Assembly (NCBI GenBank): GCA_002633005.1
Contig: NMRA01000053.1
Span: 780,741-844,740, forward strand
DNA length: 64,000 nt
Source of the DNA: Phoronis australis
Lineage: Eukaryota > Phoronida > Phoronidae
Reading direction: 5' to 3'
In this document: positions 36,801 to 51,800 of the stretch, one piece after another
How the letters are laid out: each line of letters begins with the position of its first letter
How positions within the stretch are numbered: position 1 is the first letter of the stretch
Translations under genes and position numbers: made by a program
Notes under the pieces: generated by a model
Told to the model about the DNA's origin: nothing
What the model saw: only the letters and a program-made list of their open reading frames with translations
The model's database searches: none

Positions 36801-39800
36801 TACCAGAACGTAATAACGTACAGACTTAGACAAACAATTACCAGCAAAACAAGTGACCATTGCCACAGTCGACGGCCCTAGAAGTGTCTTCTACATGCTC
36901 CTTGCGTGCCCGTGGGGAGAGAGCTCCTGCATCTTCATCCTCAGGTAGTTTAACTGCCCTACCACAGCCAGGGAAGGGACACCATTTGATGTTGGGGTTA
37001 CCCTCCACAAATGCCTGAAACATACAGATGCAATATTAAATCAACGTTAGATTGTATGTGTTGTACATGGGTGATGTTATTAAGCATGGTTGCAGTACTG
37101 AGCAACTATTTTAATACGGTCGAAAACATATTTATACAATATAGGGTTGATTTAACACATTTCTTCGCCAATTCTATTGTCTTTCCTGAGCAATAACTGT
37201 GTTACATCACCATACAATATTCTTTTGTGTTAATGCATAAACACACGATTATTAAATGGCTATATCTAGATTTACGTGCACATGGTATAAAGTCACAATG
37301 TAGCAACAATTGTTCGTCATTACAATTACTAGTTCCAACAGCAACAAAAGATGATGGTGCAGACAAACTGTCCACTATTCTAAGATGGCTACAAATGGCG
37401 TCGTCTTTATCAGGAGTTACATCTGGTAAACAATACTTCCTGTCACCATAGCCAGTCTTTAAGGTATGTTCACTGGCTTACCAATCAATGGTTCTTATAC
37501 TAAGTGAGTACAGAAATGACAACTCTGGCTGGAAAATTCAACTAAGTAAGGTGATCATATAAGGAAATCAACTTAATGACACAAACCACCTAAAAATATT
37601 TCATGTGGAATTACCTCAATTCTCCTTTAGAAAAAAAAATGGATTTCACTATTGATTCACCGCTGATTCTAATAAGTCGACACATGCACTGATTGAAAAA
37701 GAATCAATCAACAGTGTCAGTCAAGACTTAAGCCCCACCCACCTTAATGTCAAACTGCAGGTACCTCCTGGCCATATCTCGCGAGACGAGGTTATCCAGT
37801 ACCTCGACAGGGACAAGCTTACTACAGCCAAATGCTGGACATGTGATGTTCTGTATGTCACCTTCTTGGATTTTCACGTTCAAATACCTGTAATCACGTG
37901 GATGTGACAGTCACAAAGCACAACTAAACTGTATGGATTATATTTAATAGTTCTTTATCAATTCAAAAGTTATTACATTACGTGTCAAAAGTAATCAGAA
38001 AAAATCCAGCTTCCATGTCATGACTGATCATTCTAGTTGCCTGATGACGACTTCCACTTGCACTCACCCGTCATAACAGGCAATTCCATGTTACTTACAC
38101 AAATTACATTTTACGTGTCTTAGTAGTGTTTTCCTTCCTTTGCTTTATGCATTCCTTAGTGTTCATCCAAATGCATAATTAATAAAGTTTTGGACTCAAA
38201 TAAAACGTTGTTACTATTTTTATTTTTATAATCTAAAGAGCAACAAGTTTCACAGAAGTTTGTAATGATTAGATTTGTAAAGAACAACTTATCATCCGAG
38301 ACTGTGAACTGTATTCAATGATGAAGTACCTAAAGCATTGTGTAGAAAACCTTACACAAACTTATATCTTCTATTTAAACAAAAATATGGGGTTTGTGAC
38401 ACAACATGCAAATAAACGCAAGGTAAACTGTGTTGTACCAAATTCACTTGGTAAGTAATATGAGAAAAATAGAAAATGTGGCCTTCAATGACCTGACCAA
38501 GTTTAATAGAGACAATGTTTTTATTGAAGACAATCATTTAGAATAGCGACGCATGGCTGAAAATTATGAACAGAATATTACACCATCTGCCAAAAAGTTC
38601 CTGCAATTAAAAATCTTGCACAGCCTTTACATACCAAGACTGAAGCACCACTCACCCTTCCCAGCAGTTCTTACAGAACTGGTGTTCACACAGTATGGTG
38701 ACGAGGTCCTCTTCATCCGGAATGTGGTGAGCACATATGTTGCACTTTGAATGAACAGGGTCCATGTGAACAAGTGTTGAAAACAATGCAAGCACTGGTG
38801 ATGGATAACACAAGATCTTTCCAGAGTTTCATATTTCTACATACACTTTGCATTAAATTACACATTCATAAAATGTATTCACAGGCGTGTATTTAATACC
38901 TGATAACACTGTTAAAATTGAAGTGTATTCATTACAAAATGCAACAAAAATCCCCACAGAAGCAATCCAGTCTGCTTAATAATATAATATAATATATAGC
39001 TTTAAGTGACAAGATCTGGTGTAATGGAAAATTCAAATTGAGCAAACTTTTTAATGATACAAAGAAATGAATCACGATTTTTGATCTGGGTACAAAAAAT
39101 TACCGTAGTCCTATGCCCCTGCATTTTCTAATGGTAATTGCGAAAAAAATTTAACACGTGTCCACAGAAAAGCTATGGTAAGATTACATGCTTTTGTCAA
39201 AGCTTATATTTTGATGATTAAACTACGTGTTTGTCAAAAAAATTCAAAAGGTTGGCAAATATGTAAAAAAACAAGGATTTGGAAACTCTGGAATCGATCT
39301 TTACGGGAACCTAGAGGTAACAAACTACCATGTGAACGAGAGAAAATTGATTTAAAATACAAATTGAAGGGAGTCGTGTCTTTAATGAACTTAGTCCATG
39401 GTTTGGTGCAAAACAATTGATTGCAGGCAGTCTGGTACACATTGCACCAATAGTGTGCAGGCTGCTCAGGTGGGCGCATTGCACTGATCACCTGGAACCA
39501 TTTTTATATAGTAGTTAAAACCGAGCCGAGGAACTAGAGACCTGACTCAGAGGTCACGACCTCGAGTAAAGAAAGCCGGCACTTATCCCACACTGCCTCC
39601 TCCTTATGGTGAAAACAGAAACATCAATAAACACGTCTATTAACATATAATTCTTCCTACCACTATACTACTGCCGCTGGTCGACGAGCTTCGACAAATT
39701 GGTGACTTTAATTCAAGGTCTGGCAGCCCAGTGGGGTTGACTATGTTGCTAGGGGGGACAACTCCACATTTCTCACAGCACGCCTTGGCGTCAGCCATCC

Positions 39801-42800
39801 ATGCTTCAAGCAGAGTTTCCCGGGACCATTCTGGAAATAGACGAGTTTCAAAAACCTCTATGAGCAGGCATGAAAAATGAAAGTTAGCTGTTTGAAACAA
39901 TTAACATGAAAACACAAACCATACCACCAGGCAATGTGCCCTGAACAAGCATATGTGTCTACTTTTTAATAAAAACAAATTAAGCATACTTGGTTTTTGC
40001 CAGTGTTTTTATGAAAATGGGAGACGGTGGCGTGGTATCTTTTTAATTTCACTTTTTGAAAAAGAAAATCCAACCGAGATGACAAAAATGTGGGATTTGT
40101 TTCACTCATCACTTGGCAAATCATGGTGTTTCAAACCTTGCTTGTCATTGGTTATGAGGATTTGTGCAGCTTTTCAAAAAAAACACAAGACCTTGGATAA
40201 CATTGATGTGGGCAGGCTTTTTTCCTTTAGTCGATGAGTGTAGAACTGACAATCAAATATCAGTGATATGTGACAATCAAGAAAGTACTATCACCCAGCT
40301 ATTCACACACTCAATCATACAAAAAAACTTTAGACTCTGTAGTGACTTGTCAACAAATTGGGTATTTATAACACTCCGTAAGCAGGTTGGGTATTTATGA
40401 CTAGTCTCAGCAACAGTCTATGAAAAACAAACGATCACAAAGAAATTTACTAATTACAAAAAGTGTTGTTTGTATAGAGCATGTATCCAAAGTTTACAAA
40501 TTCAAAAGGCTTAATGTATAGTATGCCAGTCACCATGGTTTCTGAGCAGTGCCTCCGCAGTGAAGAGAGGAACTCTTAACATGTCTGAAGTCTCCACCAA
40601 CAGCTGGTCCTTAGCTTCTTGCAAATCTTGAGCCCTAAGCCCACTGTATGCCTGAAATACAATAAAGTGTTGCCACATTCTCAAAAAAGAAAACAAATGG
40701 AGTCATTTTACTTTTGTTAAAGTACCTATTAAACAACACAAACCTATTTCATCGTTGTTATCTAGTCCGTTGTCATGTGAACACGTAGGAGATGTTTGAT
40801 ATGTTGTCATAGTAACAACTCCCGCATCAAATGAAAGATCAGCCTTCTTTTTGTATGGCTAAACTTCATTGTAACTTGTACTTTGGGTCTGTATACCCAT
40901 GGTGATCACGTGATTGGCCAGAGCATTAGCATTTTGCCATATGATTGGCCAGAATATTAGCATATTGCACATAAATGTTATGTTAAAACTTGCAAGCCAG
41001 CAGATAGGACACCTTTGTGACCATTCATGGATTAGGAATGGCAATCCCCTTGATCACACATCCTATATGCCTTCTCATAGCAAACTGCACATGAGAGCGT
41101 AGTACTACCTTAGACCAGGCATACGACCTTCATTTGCAATAACATATATGTATGGACACATTGAGGAACTTCTTTTATAGAAGAACAAACATATTTAGTA
41201 AAGCAGCAAGCTTTGGTCCAAGAACTAATAGAAAGTACCACATGCTTTATCCACAAAAACACTGTGAACACTCTACAATTACAGTGCCACCGGCCTTGCC
41301 TTGAATGCTGGTGATGAATACGCATGCCCTCAGTCATGGCAACCATTTATTGAATTTAATCAATTATGCTACTGGTACTGGTGGTAATTATGACACACCT
41401 TTCGTCAAGTCATTGGTGAATGCTTTATTTAAATCATTATGTTGTGTCCACTGTATGCAGTTTTAATGAAGCAAGTGACAGGGATTTTCAAAATTTTGCA
41501 GCTGGTTTTGTCCTACTAGCCATAGGTGTTTGCTTTTTGTAATTCATTTGATATGCAAATCTGTGATGTAGTAATCAAAATACCTGATTACCATGGTAAC
41601 AATACCCAATTCAGCTTAGCAACACTCCAAAATTTCAACAAAGAGTTACACCAAGCACTCAGGACAGGGTTACCTGCTTCTAACATGACTCGTCCCTCAG
41701 ACACTTGGTGACCACGAAAACGGAGCACATTTCAGCTTGGCAAGCCCCTCAAGTTTCAAGGGAGGGTCACTACTTGAGCATGGTTGTGAGTACCTCCTTA
41801 CTTACCTCCATGTTTTCAATGACAAGTAGTTCCACATCCTCACTACAGTCACCTCCACTGTTCTGTAAAACATCAACTTACTTATTGGTAATTTTCATTT
41901 ACACGCACAGTGGTCAGTGTTAAACAAATGACTACTAAAGCAAATACAGTGTATTTTTTAAGTGGGAAATTTTCTATTATTTAAATCAAAATAATTGCTG
42001 AAACTGATACCCACACTGCCATAGATAATCAAAATTTTAATATCTATCTGCTTGATGACAACTGCCTACTACAAAATGCACCTCATAAATGAAGTAGAAT
42101 TTTTAGATAACAAAATATATTTTCAGGAATTCAATGGCAAATTTCCCTATCCAACAGACACTACTTATTACTCTTAAACATAAATGAAGAATAAATTTTT
42201 CATTTCCTAAAATCAGGGCTTGGAATGACCAATGACAAAAAACGCGGAAACTTTTACGGCCCAAATCATGCGCGCTACCCAGCCTTGAAATGGTCAATGT
42301 GAACCTTTCCCCGACAAAAATCGGGAGGACTAAAAAAAAAAAAACAAAAAAAAAACACGTTACCACCATCACTAGCATGTGTCTGCATCCTTTTGGCTCG
42401 TCCTTCCACTCCCAACCCACACATTTTTGGCTGCAGAGCCGTAGTATTTGTCGCCGCGGTTTACAATAACACGAGACGCCATTGAAAATACCACCACGCT
42501 TACCCAGACGCCCCAGCAATGTTGACAATTTACGTTCCTCCGAAACATAAAGAGCAACTTCCGTTTTTCGAGGTGAACATTGTCTGCAACGCCGCGGTAA
42601 GAAAGGAATTTGCCACGGAAATTTTATATCAAATCCGATTTTTTTACGCGGAAATATAATAAAATGCGCGGACAGAACATTTGAAAAAAGCGGAAATCCG
42701 TGTTTCCGCGGAAAATTTCAAGCCTGTAAAATAAAAACAATTACAAAAAACTATACCATGGGTTCAAATCAATGCAAAATCTGAAACACATGCAAAACTA

Positions 42801-45800
42801 TCTCCTGAATAACTGCTACAGGCCTCACACTTAGCAAACTGTGAACTTTCCAAATGTGACCTGGCAAAATTCCCTGGGTACCAAATGGGAAATAAATTCG
42901 CCAAAACAAGGAAATCCGTATAGAGGGGTGCAAAAGTCCTGGGTTTCACAAACGACACTGAATTGGCAACAGTCAAAAATGAACGAGGCGACTGGACACT
43001 CAAAAATGCAGAATGGACAGAATATCGGAAGTGGAACATTCATCCAGGACCAAGTTCCCCCTCGGGCCAAATATACCATCCAGGCTCGACTTTTACAGAG
43101 AATACAGATCATGAGAACAGTCACATTTCTATGCATGTGTCATGTATAGGATCTTCCAATCTTTACTCTTCTTACTCATGTATTCCCTGTAGTATTTTGA
43201 CTCTGAACTCGGATGTGTGCACAGTTGTGAACCAAAGGCAAATACATTTGAGCGAAAATGTTATTAATTTTTAAAAATAACTTTGTAGCCAACACAAATA
43301 TTGTACCAAAGTATTAGTGAATTCTTATTTGTCTGACTTCTTCCGACTTGGTTGAAACTCGCAAAAATCCATTGACTTTGTGGTGGTTTGGTATTTTTTC
43401 CATGTCACCATGGCAAATAAAATCTGAGGTCGCATTGACCAGCTGCAGGCAGCTAAATCGAGCCCGTGTTAGTTAAAACACATACCGAAAACACCATCTT
43501 GGACTCGAGGTAGAGAGCGATGTCTGAATGTTGGGCTTTCTCTGCAGAATCACACGGTGTCTCTTTATTATCATTCTCAACAAACAGTGGGGAGCCTTGG
43601 TTGACCAGCAGCTGAAAGGAGGAAGGGGAGACAACTGCGATATTATCATCTTGTAATTTAATTTGTGACATAACGAATACATGTCATGAAACTAGAATGT
43701 GTATTACAAGGGTTAAACACAATCCTAACTTCAAATGAGGAGAAGCGAGGAGGGAGAGAACTCCTACAGTTTGCAACATGTTATGTAATATATTGTTAAA
43801 TCAGAGTTAAATTGAGTACTTTGACAACAATTAAATACATCAAACTGAAGGCTTTGCTGCTGGATAAGAACATGGCATCAACAGAGTGACATGTATAGGA
43901 ACAAGGTCATTGTAGACACTGCACTAAGTCAGTATATAGCAAGATTGTTTGGGCCTGATTTAATTGATCAGAAGCTAGTTGTTAACTTCTACATTTCAAG
44001 CTATGGACTAGAAGCCATTAGAGTGCATCAGACATCTCCAACAATGCATTATAATTGCTCGTTTTATAGCAGGATTCCTACCTCAACACATTTTCTCAGT
44101 CCTGAGTCAGCAGCATAATGTAAAGGAATGTTGTGTTTCTGAAACAGATAGACACACAGTGACTTAATTGACAATGTGTTACAATAGACTTCATCACTGA
44201 GGACACAAGCCCACCTCTCATGCACAAAATTAGTGATCCTCGTTTATTTATGTCACACTTAAAAATCTGCCCTTAAATATAACACCAAGTAATTAAAGTA
44301 ACATTTCTTGCGTAACAGTTACAAGTTTAGTGTTTATTGAACTTAGCAAATTATCAGAGTGGAGCTCTTAAGAAATTGAAGGAAACAAAATTTACGTTGC
44401 GTAACTGTTCATGTCGGGCTCAAACCCCAATCTTTATGACATATTAGTCTGGTTAGTCATTCAAGGTTCGTCATCTTATTAGCATTTCAGAAGCATTCTT
44501 CTAAAGCAGAGTGGCATAATTAAATTTAGTGTCAAAGTGACGTTATTTCCCGAAGATCAGCCATTGTAAATCAAGGACAACACAAATCTATTGAATTGCT
44601 TCTGAGACTAGATTCGCCGCAGTAAATTTGACTATAGTAATTTTCCACTTATTTCCCATAATGCTAATTGCCTAAATAGTCATTTTTCATTTTTCAAAAA
44701 CTATCTTGCTGTAATTAATGAGAACTTTACCAACCATTTACTTATGACATGTAAATGATACAAACTAAGTTAACAATAGATAAAAGTTTCTTAATCTTTG
44801 TTTTTGTGTGAATTTGTGGCAAAATAAAATTCCCCTACTCTGCCATTATTGCCAGCCAAGTATGTAACTACACAGAATTCCCAAACTCTAGTTTAACTTG
44901 ACCTATATTTCAATGATAACTTAATAACACATTCAGTAAAGCTCTAAACAGTACATTCAATAATTCACACCAATCAAAAACTTGTTAAAGTTTCATTGCC
45001 AAGTAAAACTCCCCAGAGTTCAAAGTACAAACCACCCCATTCTGAAACAGTCAACAGCCATGTTGCTTTCAGCCCATACACAACAAATAGCCCATTGCAT
45101 TCTAAAGATTGGGTCACCTCATTCCAAATCCAGAACTCGTTTTTAATCTCAATATCCTTCAAGTTGTTGTTATATCAGTCACTCCTCTATCTAAAAGGCT
45201 AATAGCCACATACAGGGGTCTTGTCATTTGAGAACCAGTTTGATGCCCATAATTCCATTGAGAAAACTGGTTCTAAAAATGCGGGATCCCAGTAAGTGAC
45301 AAACAACTCAACTAAGAAACACCTGAATAAAGTCAAGAGATTTTGGGGACTATAAATCATAAGCAACAAACAGGAATGTTCCTCACCTGGTCCTGACTAC
45401 CCAGGTTGACCTTCTCCACCTCTCCATCCTGAAGAGTAGCACCACGCCACTGCAGAACCAGAGACACACACTCGGCACGGCGCTGCCTCACTGGCACCGC
45501 GTGTCCATTCTTGGCTCTACAGATAAGGTGAAGAACAGTCTCATCTGCACTGTTTGTCTTGTTTGGGTTACCATTAAGACTGAAGAGGAAGATTCTGAAA
45601 AATACAGGAAATCAAACACATTCACGTCGGTGCTCCATTCGACCATAGACACGGAGCCATTACAGAGTACTATCGTTCAATCATAATTCCAACAGTGAAA
45701 TTTCACCACGTTTGAACATCAATAAATAATAGAATTGACCTTTTTCATTGTCAAAAAATAAAATACTAGAAGCTATACTTATGACAATTTTCAAAAGACT

Positions 45801-48800
45801 GTCTGATGGTAGAAACAGTACAACATTTGAAAATGGTAACGCATTGCTTTGGCTTTAGTTATTGATGGTAAAAAAAGAAAATAAGATTTCACTTGTCCAC
45901 CATGCTGTTCCCTAAGATGAAGCGGTTATACCCTACATACTCTGGTTCATCAAACAAAGGAGCATTCCATCTTTCTGATTGGATGGTGGCTATGTGTGGC
46001 CCTAGCAACAATGACTGAACAAATCAATATATTCAACTCAAGATTATATCATTATGTTCCAGAATCATACAAAACTTCAGTTGAAGTGACAGAGGACATT
46101 CAGAAGAACATTCTTATAATCAGATGCTTATGACAGACAAGGACATACCCACTGAGACTAACAATCCAGACCAGGACATACCGTATTCGCCCTAATAAGA
46201 GCCTAGGGCGCTTAGAAAAATTCGTTTCAGGAAGGGGGGCGCTTATTATAGCCCAAAAATGGTTGAAACCTGGTATCCGAGACAGATGAAATCGTAAGCT
46301 AGAATTCATAAAATTTACGCTCTGTGACGCATCTGTAACCTATGACAGAGTTTCTACAAAATTGCAGTGCATTGCTATCAAACTTAATTGTTAAATTACA
46401 AGCACTTTTCAGAAAATCCCAGTGCGAAAATTCGCGAACTGATAAGTCGCTGCCTCGCGATCGCCGAAAGGTTAACTTGAATACTTGATTAAAAATATAG
46501 TTTTGACTCAACAAATTACCTGACGTCCTCCTTAAGTTTTCAAAATAGCGTCCCTAAGATTTTTAAGTTCCTGTGGAGTCAGGATTAACTGCATATTAAG
46601 TCCAAATCTGCGCTAGATCGTACTCCGCTACACGAGAAAAATCTCTGGACGAACACACGTGCTGTAGTCACGAGATGTTTGTTTTGAAGTTCGTCTGTGA
46701 ATTGTGTGAGTGAGCGAGCGCGTGCATGTCATCAGAGTTCATTTGCCAGAGTTAACGCAATGAAACGATCAAGGTGTCCATTGTAACTAAGGAAATTAAC
46801 TCAATCAGTAAAGCAGAACGTGTTTTATTTAGCACTTGTTGATCTCATCTGCTAAAAACTGTTCGAGAAATGTCTCGGTAAGACTGATGTCATTGAGGCA
46901 CAGGGTGACTGGATGCGTGGCAGTCTAACAATTATTTTTCGGGGGGTGTAAGGGTGCAGAAGTGTTCACTATCAGTGGGTCATTTGACTTTAAAAACACC
47001 AATTATGACTAATTTAATAATTCCCCCTTAAAAAAATGCAAACGTTTTATATGGTATTAGAAACTTTCAGAAATAAGTGCCAATATTTATTTCTTGCCGA
47101 TACAATGCTACCCATTTCATGAATAGATAGTTCCCGAAGACTAATCTTTGATGACAGGTACTTGAATGTAGCGCGCGCTTCCTGACCACGTGCTTTTAAC
47201 TGAACAAAGGCCAAGTTTTTATTACCCTTCGATTCGCGGATTTCACGTGTACAAAGAAATTTGGATTCATGTAAAAGGAGTAGATCTGTACAATATAATC
47301 CCTTTGACCAGACCATAATAGGACACGTCCCTCACAAGATCACCAAAACTTGTGTTGTTTTTGAATCAAGGTGGATGTTTGAAGTGTATAGTCACGGCTA
47401 AATACACACATAGCGGTGAGGCTCGTGGTCTACAAATTCCGCGCGCAATGATTTTTTTAGGACTAGCGGATCTTATTGATAAATTGAAGACGTAACTGTA
47501 GAATTTTAGAACTGTAGGTAAGGCATCTTTCGCATTTACATGGCGTTCATGGACTGGGCATTTATTTTAGCAAAGTCTGAAAATGCTTGGGGGCGCTCAT
47601 AGGGGCATGGGTGCTTATTAGGGCAAATATGATACCCACTGAGGTAAACACACCAGACCAGGACATGCCCACTAAGGTTAACACACCAGACCAGGACAAA
47701 CCGTCTGAGACCAACACTCCAGACCTGGACATACCCACTGAGACTAACACTCCCCCGACATAACCACCGAGATTAACACTCCAGTGTCCTGGCATTAGTC
47801 TTATTTAACGCCTATCCTTCAATATCAGGCTACAAAAATATTCGGTTATGGTATGGTGTGATCTCACAAATTTCCGACAAAAAATTACCACAAGAGTCTT
47901 TTTTCATTTTTCAAAGATTTTAACACACATTGAGAATGGTCAAAATTTTTCGAAACATTGTCTGATTTCTATGTTAAAGATCTCAAAACAAATCGTTAAC
48001 ATAGTGTAACATATCAGAGTCATGTCATGAACGGAAAAACCAGGAAATAAAATTCCAACAGTCAGCCATATTGTGTCTTCAATCGTCAGATTTCATCTAA
48101 CATCAATCTGCTGAATATGCCTTTAACACAAGTGACAGGTTGTAAACCTTTATGAGCAAAAACTAAGTCCAATTTCTAGACTAAACCCTCACTACAGTAA
48201 GATATGTGAACTTGGGTTTCCCTTGACGTTTCTTATCATTAAGATTGGGGTGGCTTGAATCTACAGCCATACTATAAGTGTTGTTTATTTGGCCACATGA
48301 AAAAAAAATCTGAAGCCAGACATATTGTGGTGTAACACAATTAGTGTAATTTTGGTCGCATAATAGAAAGTCTGAACTTTGTAGGGTGCTAATTGCCAAC
48401 AGTGAGAGTTAACTCTGGCACATGAAGAAGACTACATGTCGTTGGAAGATAATCTCAATGAATAGTGAGGCAAGCTGCTCTTAATTTGTGCTCAGTCTCT
48501 CATCAGTCTGTGACTGTAACATGATTCAGACATTAGAGCAAGGCTGATGATTCTCTTACGCTTTAACTGAGATAACAGACATGTGCAGCTCTGATTCAAT
48601 TTTGTTTTTGCCAATATTAGTTTCCGCAATCTGTCACTTTTTCAATATGCTGGAATTGAAAAGTGCAACGAGATGACATGTATGATTTCTGTTGAATAGC
48701 CAGCTGGAGACGATCAAGTGACAACTGGGCTAGTGCAGCACAGCCGTGTGATACACTGGCAATGCTTGCTCCTAGCGCCATTAGGTCATATAGATCCCTA

Positions 48801-51800
48801 GAAAAATGTCCAATTTGGCTAACTTTGAAAAATCGTATTTCAGAAACAGATGATTAGATTTGTTTGAAACCTTCAGATTATAAGCATGCTTTCGTTGAAA
48901 ACACGACTAACATTTTTGTTTGAAAGCTTGATATTGAGTGCTACTCATGTTTTCAATGAAGTTTGTGTTAAGGAATGGCTGCAACTGAACTATACTGTAG
49001 TATGCTGTACGCATTTTTTTCGGAAACAAGGCAGGGAATTGTTTTTAAAATGTTCTACTTTTATGATCTTTGTGAAAAAATATAATGTTGCATGAAACAA
49101 AAACGAAATAATTTAGTAGAAAACTAAAACAAAGTTTCTCAGATTTCATCTTGAATATTTACATCAATTGAAATTGGTCAAGTTATTGATACTGTTGTTT
49201 TGTTGTCAATGTACCAATTTGCTGAATTTTACTAATAAAAGGCATTATCATGTGACCTCATTAATGGCAAATTGGTAAAAAGTCAAAAATCAAATTCTAC
49301 AGGCCTTCTATTTTCTGAAAATCTATATTTTTACCAAGTTAAATTCTATAGTTTTATAGATATATACTTGTCTAATACACAGACTTGGTTCTACACAACC
49401 CTATATATATAGGGTAGTCTAAATCCTCTAACTTACACAAGGTGTCAGACAAACTCCTATAATGATTCAATCAGTGGTGACTAACTCAGACTAAATAAAA
49501 GAATCTATACTGTAAACTATGAAGCTGGTAGCATGTTCCGGTGATAAGAGCAGTCCTAGTTTCAAAAATTGCATGGCACACTCACACTCCTACTAGGTTC
49601 ACATGAGCGGCAAACACACTGACTGAAACACTATCGTTTTAGCAAGACAGGCGAGCTGTCTGCGCAGTGGTCGTTTTTTGCCAGTAGTTACGTAGTCCCT
49701 TCCTCAGCACCCATACAGGCACATTCAAACAAAGTTCACTCTTTGCCATTGATTGATTGACCTGATGATAAACATAGCACTCTTTCCCTTGCCCAGCACA
49801 TAGCGTGTCCTTTGGAGTAGGTCTGACTTCAAAATTGCTGGCACAAACGCCAGTAGTTTGGGATAACTTAAACCTCTAGCACTAGCAAAGGAGACCCTAG
49901 TGACCATTCACACCACTGGCGTATTAGCTACTTGAGACCTACAGCGCGCATTCACCCAGTTTGTGAACAGGTATCACCAGTTGGTCGTTCCAGTGTTCAA
50001 AATCTAGACAGTTTGTGAAAAGGTATTACCAGCTGGTCATTCCAAAGCTCAAAATATTCATACAGACAGTATTTGCTACATCACATTTACGTACTTTATG
50101 AAGCTATAATTTGAGAATGAAGATAATACAAAAACTGGTTATTAGAAAATAAAACCTGTCCCAACTATATTGATTTTTCAATCACACATTCTTTTAAGAT
50201 GAATATCAAACGACACCAGAAGTAAAGTTGTTTTTTTTAAAACAACCATTTGTTGTTTTTACACAAAAACTATAAACAATTAAGATTTAACAAAAATCGC
50301 AACATTTCCGTCTCCTAACTAAACTATGGTGTGGTCATATCACAGACATTGCAAGCAACAGAAATACATGTTGTGGTGTTCAGCATTAACTCAGCAGATA
50401 AATCAACATTTTTCAAGGAAATATCAGAGTCATGTTATTTATTAGGAATCTGTCAAACTGTACATTCCAAGAAAGATCAGAAAAGTCATTCACACCAGGC
50501 AGGGGCGTCACTACCTCTACAATAGCAAAGATACTACTTGTAACTTTACAATATCTGTTACTCGGTAAGGGAGCTTGGAATTACCTTGAATCTACAACCA
50601 GGTTCTTGCTGCATGCATGCCCCCTAGTGGCAATCTGCATAACTAAGACATTCTGATGAACCCAGTCGTCTATGACAGGCTACGTCTCAGTTGTAAGCAC
50701 GTTTGTTACAAGTGAACCATCATCATTTTTACATCTACACGTTTTCACATTTTCATTGTTTTAGAGAGGTACATCACCAAACAACTCGTAGACTGACTTT
50801 AACGATACCATTTCCATTTGAAAATTTCACATTTGATTTTCAAACCGCTGTTCGGATTTTTTGAAAACCGGTTTACTTCCGAGTTTTAAGCTAAATTAGC
50901 TTATAAAATAGCACGTGTGTCAATTAAAACAGTACTTGTAACCGTACATGTCTTAAATTAGTAAACGGAAAATAAATGTCACATTGAGAAATCTTAACAG
51001 CGTTTTTGAGATTGATAAATAAATTGATGCTTTAAAGTTTTTAATTCATAGAAATTCAGAGACTTGTTTTCAAGAATCTGTCTTCCTAAGCTCAAAGTCA
51101 TCTGACAAGAACAGAAAAAAGGTAGTAAACATGACCACCCTTGAAATTCACCAGGTTTTCATTCCATCATTAAATTAAATTACTGCTCAACATAAGTTAC
51201 TTATTCACTCGCTTTTCATATATTACCAGAAACATCAATTGAATTCATATTATCAAATTAAATTAATAACCACTAAAAGGTTGTATTGTGGGAGTTGTCG
51301 AGCTATCATTTATAGGTCAGTAGTGCATTGTGGTACACTCCATGTTAAACATGTGCAAGACCCAATCTCCAGATAACAACTAGGAACATGGAGAATAGAA
51401 ATCAAGTGTCAGCTGTGATGAAAGTGCACAATGAGCACCCAATAGAAACAAGAAAAGGTCAAATGACAGATATTGAACAAATTTGGATGAAGATTTAGAG
51501 TTTTTCACCATTGCCTACGTCGATGAAAACAAAAAATACCCATCGTACCATATATGACAGGAAAACGTTGACCTGGAAACTTTCACAAACATTTATCATG
51601 GGGTTTTGATACACGATTGGACAACAGACTTACAAAGATGATAGTCCAACGCACCCAAATATATGCGTGCGGGAGCTTAAAAATGCGTCATCACATGACC
51701 CAATTAATGGCAGCTTGGTAAAAAGTCAAAAATCAAATTCTACAGGCTTTATTCTTTCAGACAATATATCCGTTTACGTTGTTAAAATCTACTGATTTGT

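Noticed and set aside
39420-39491. Possible extra ANKIB1 exon ([16 protein letters not shown]) between exons 7 and 8
   Set aside because: A good acceptor (GGTTCCAG) is present but no convincing donor follows and the neighbouring exons already join in phase 0; kept as a doubt only.
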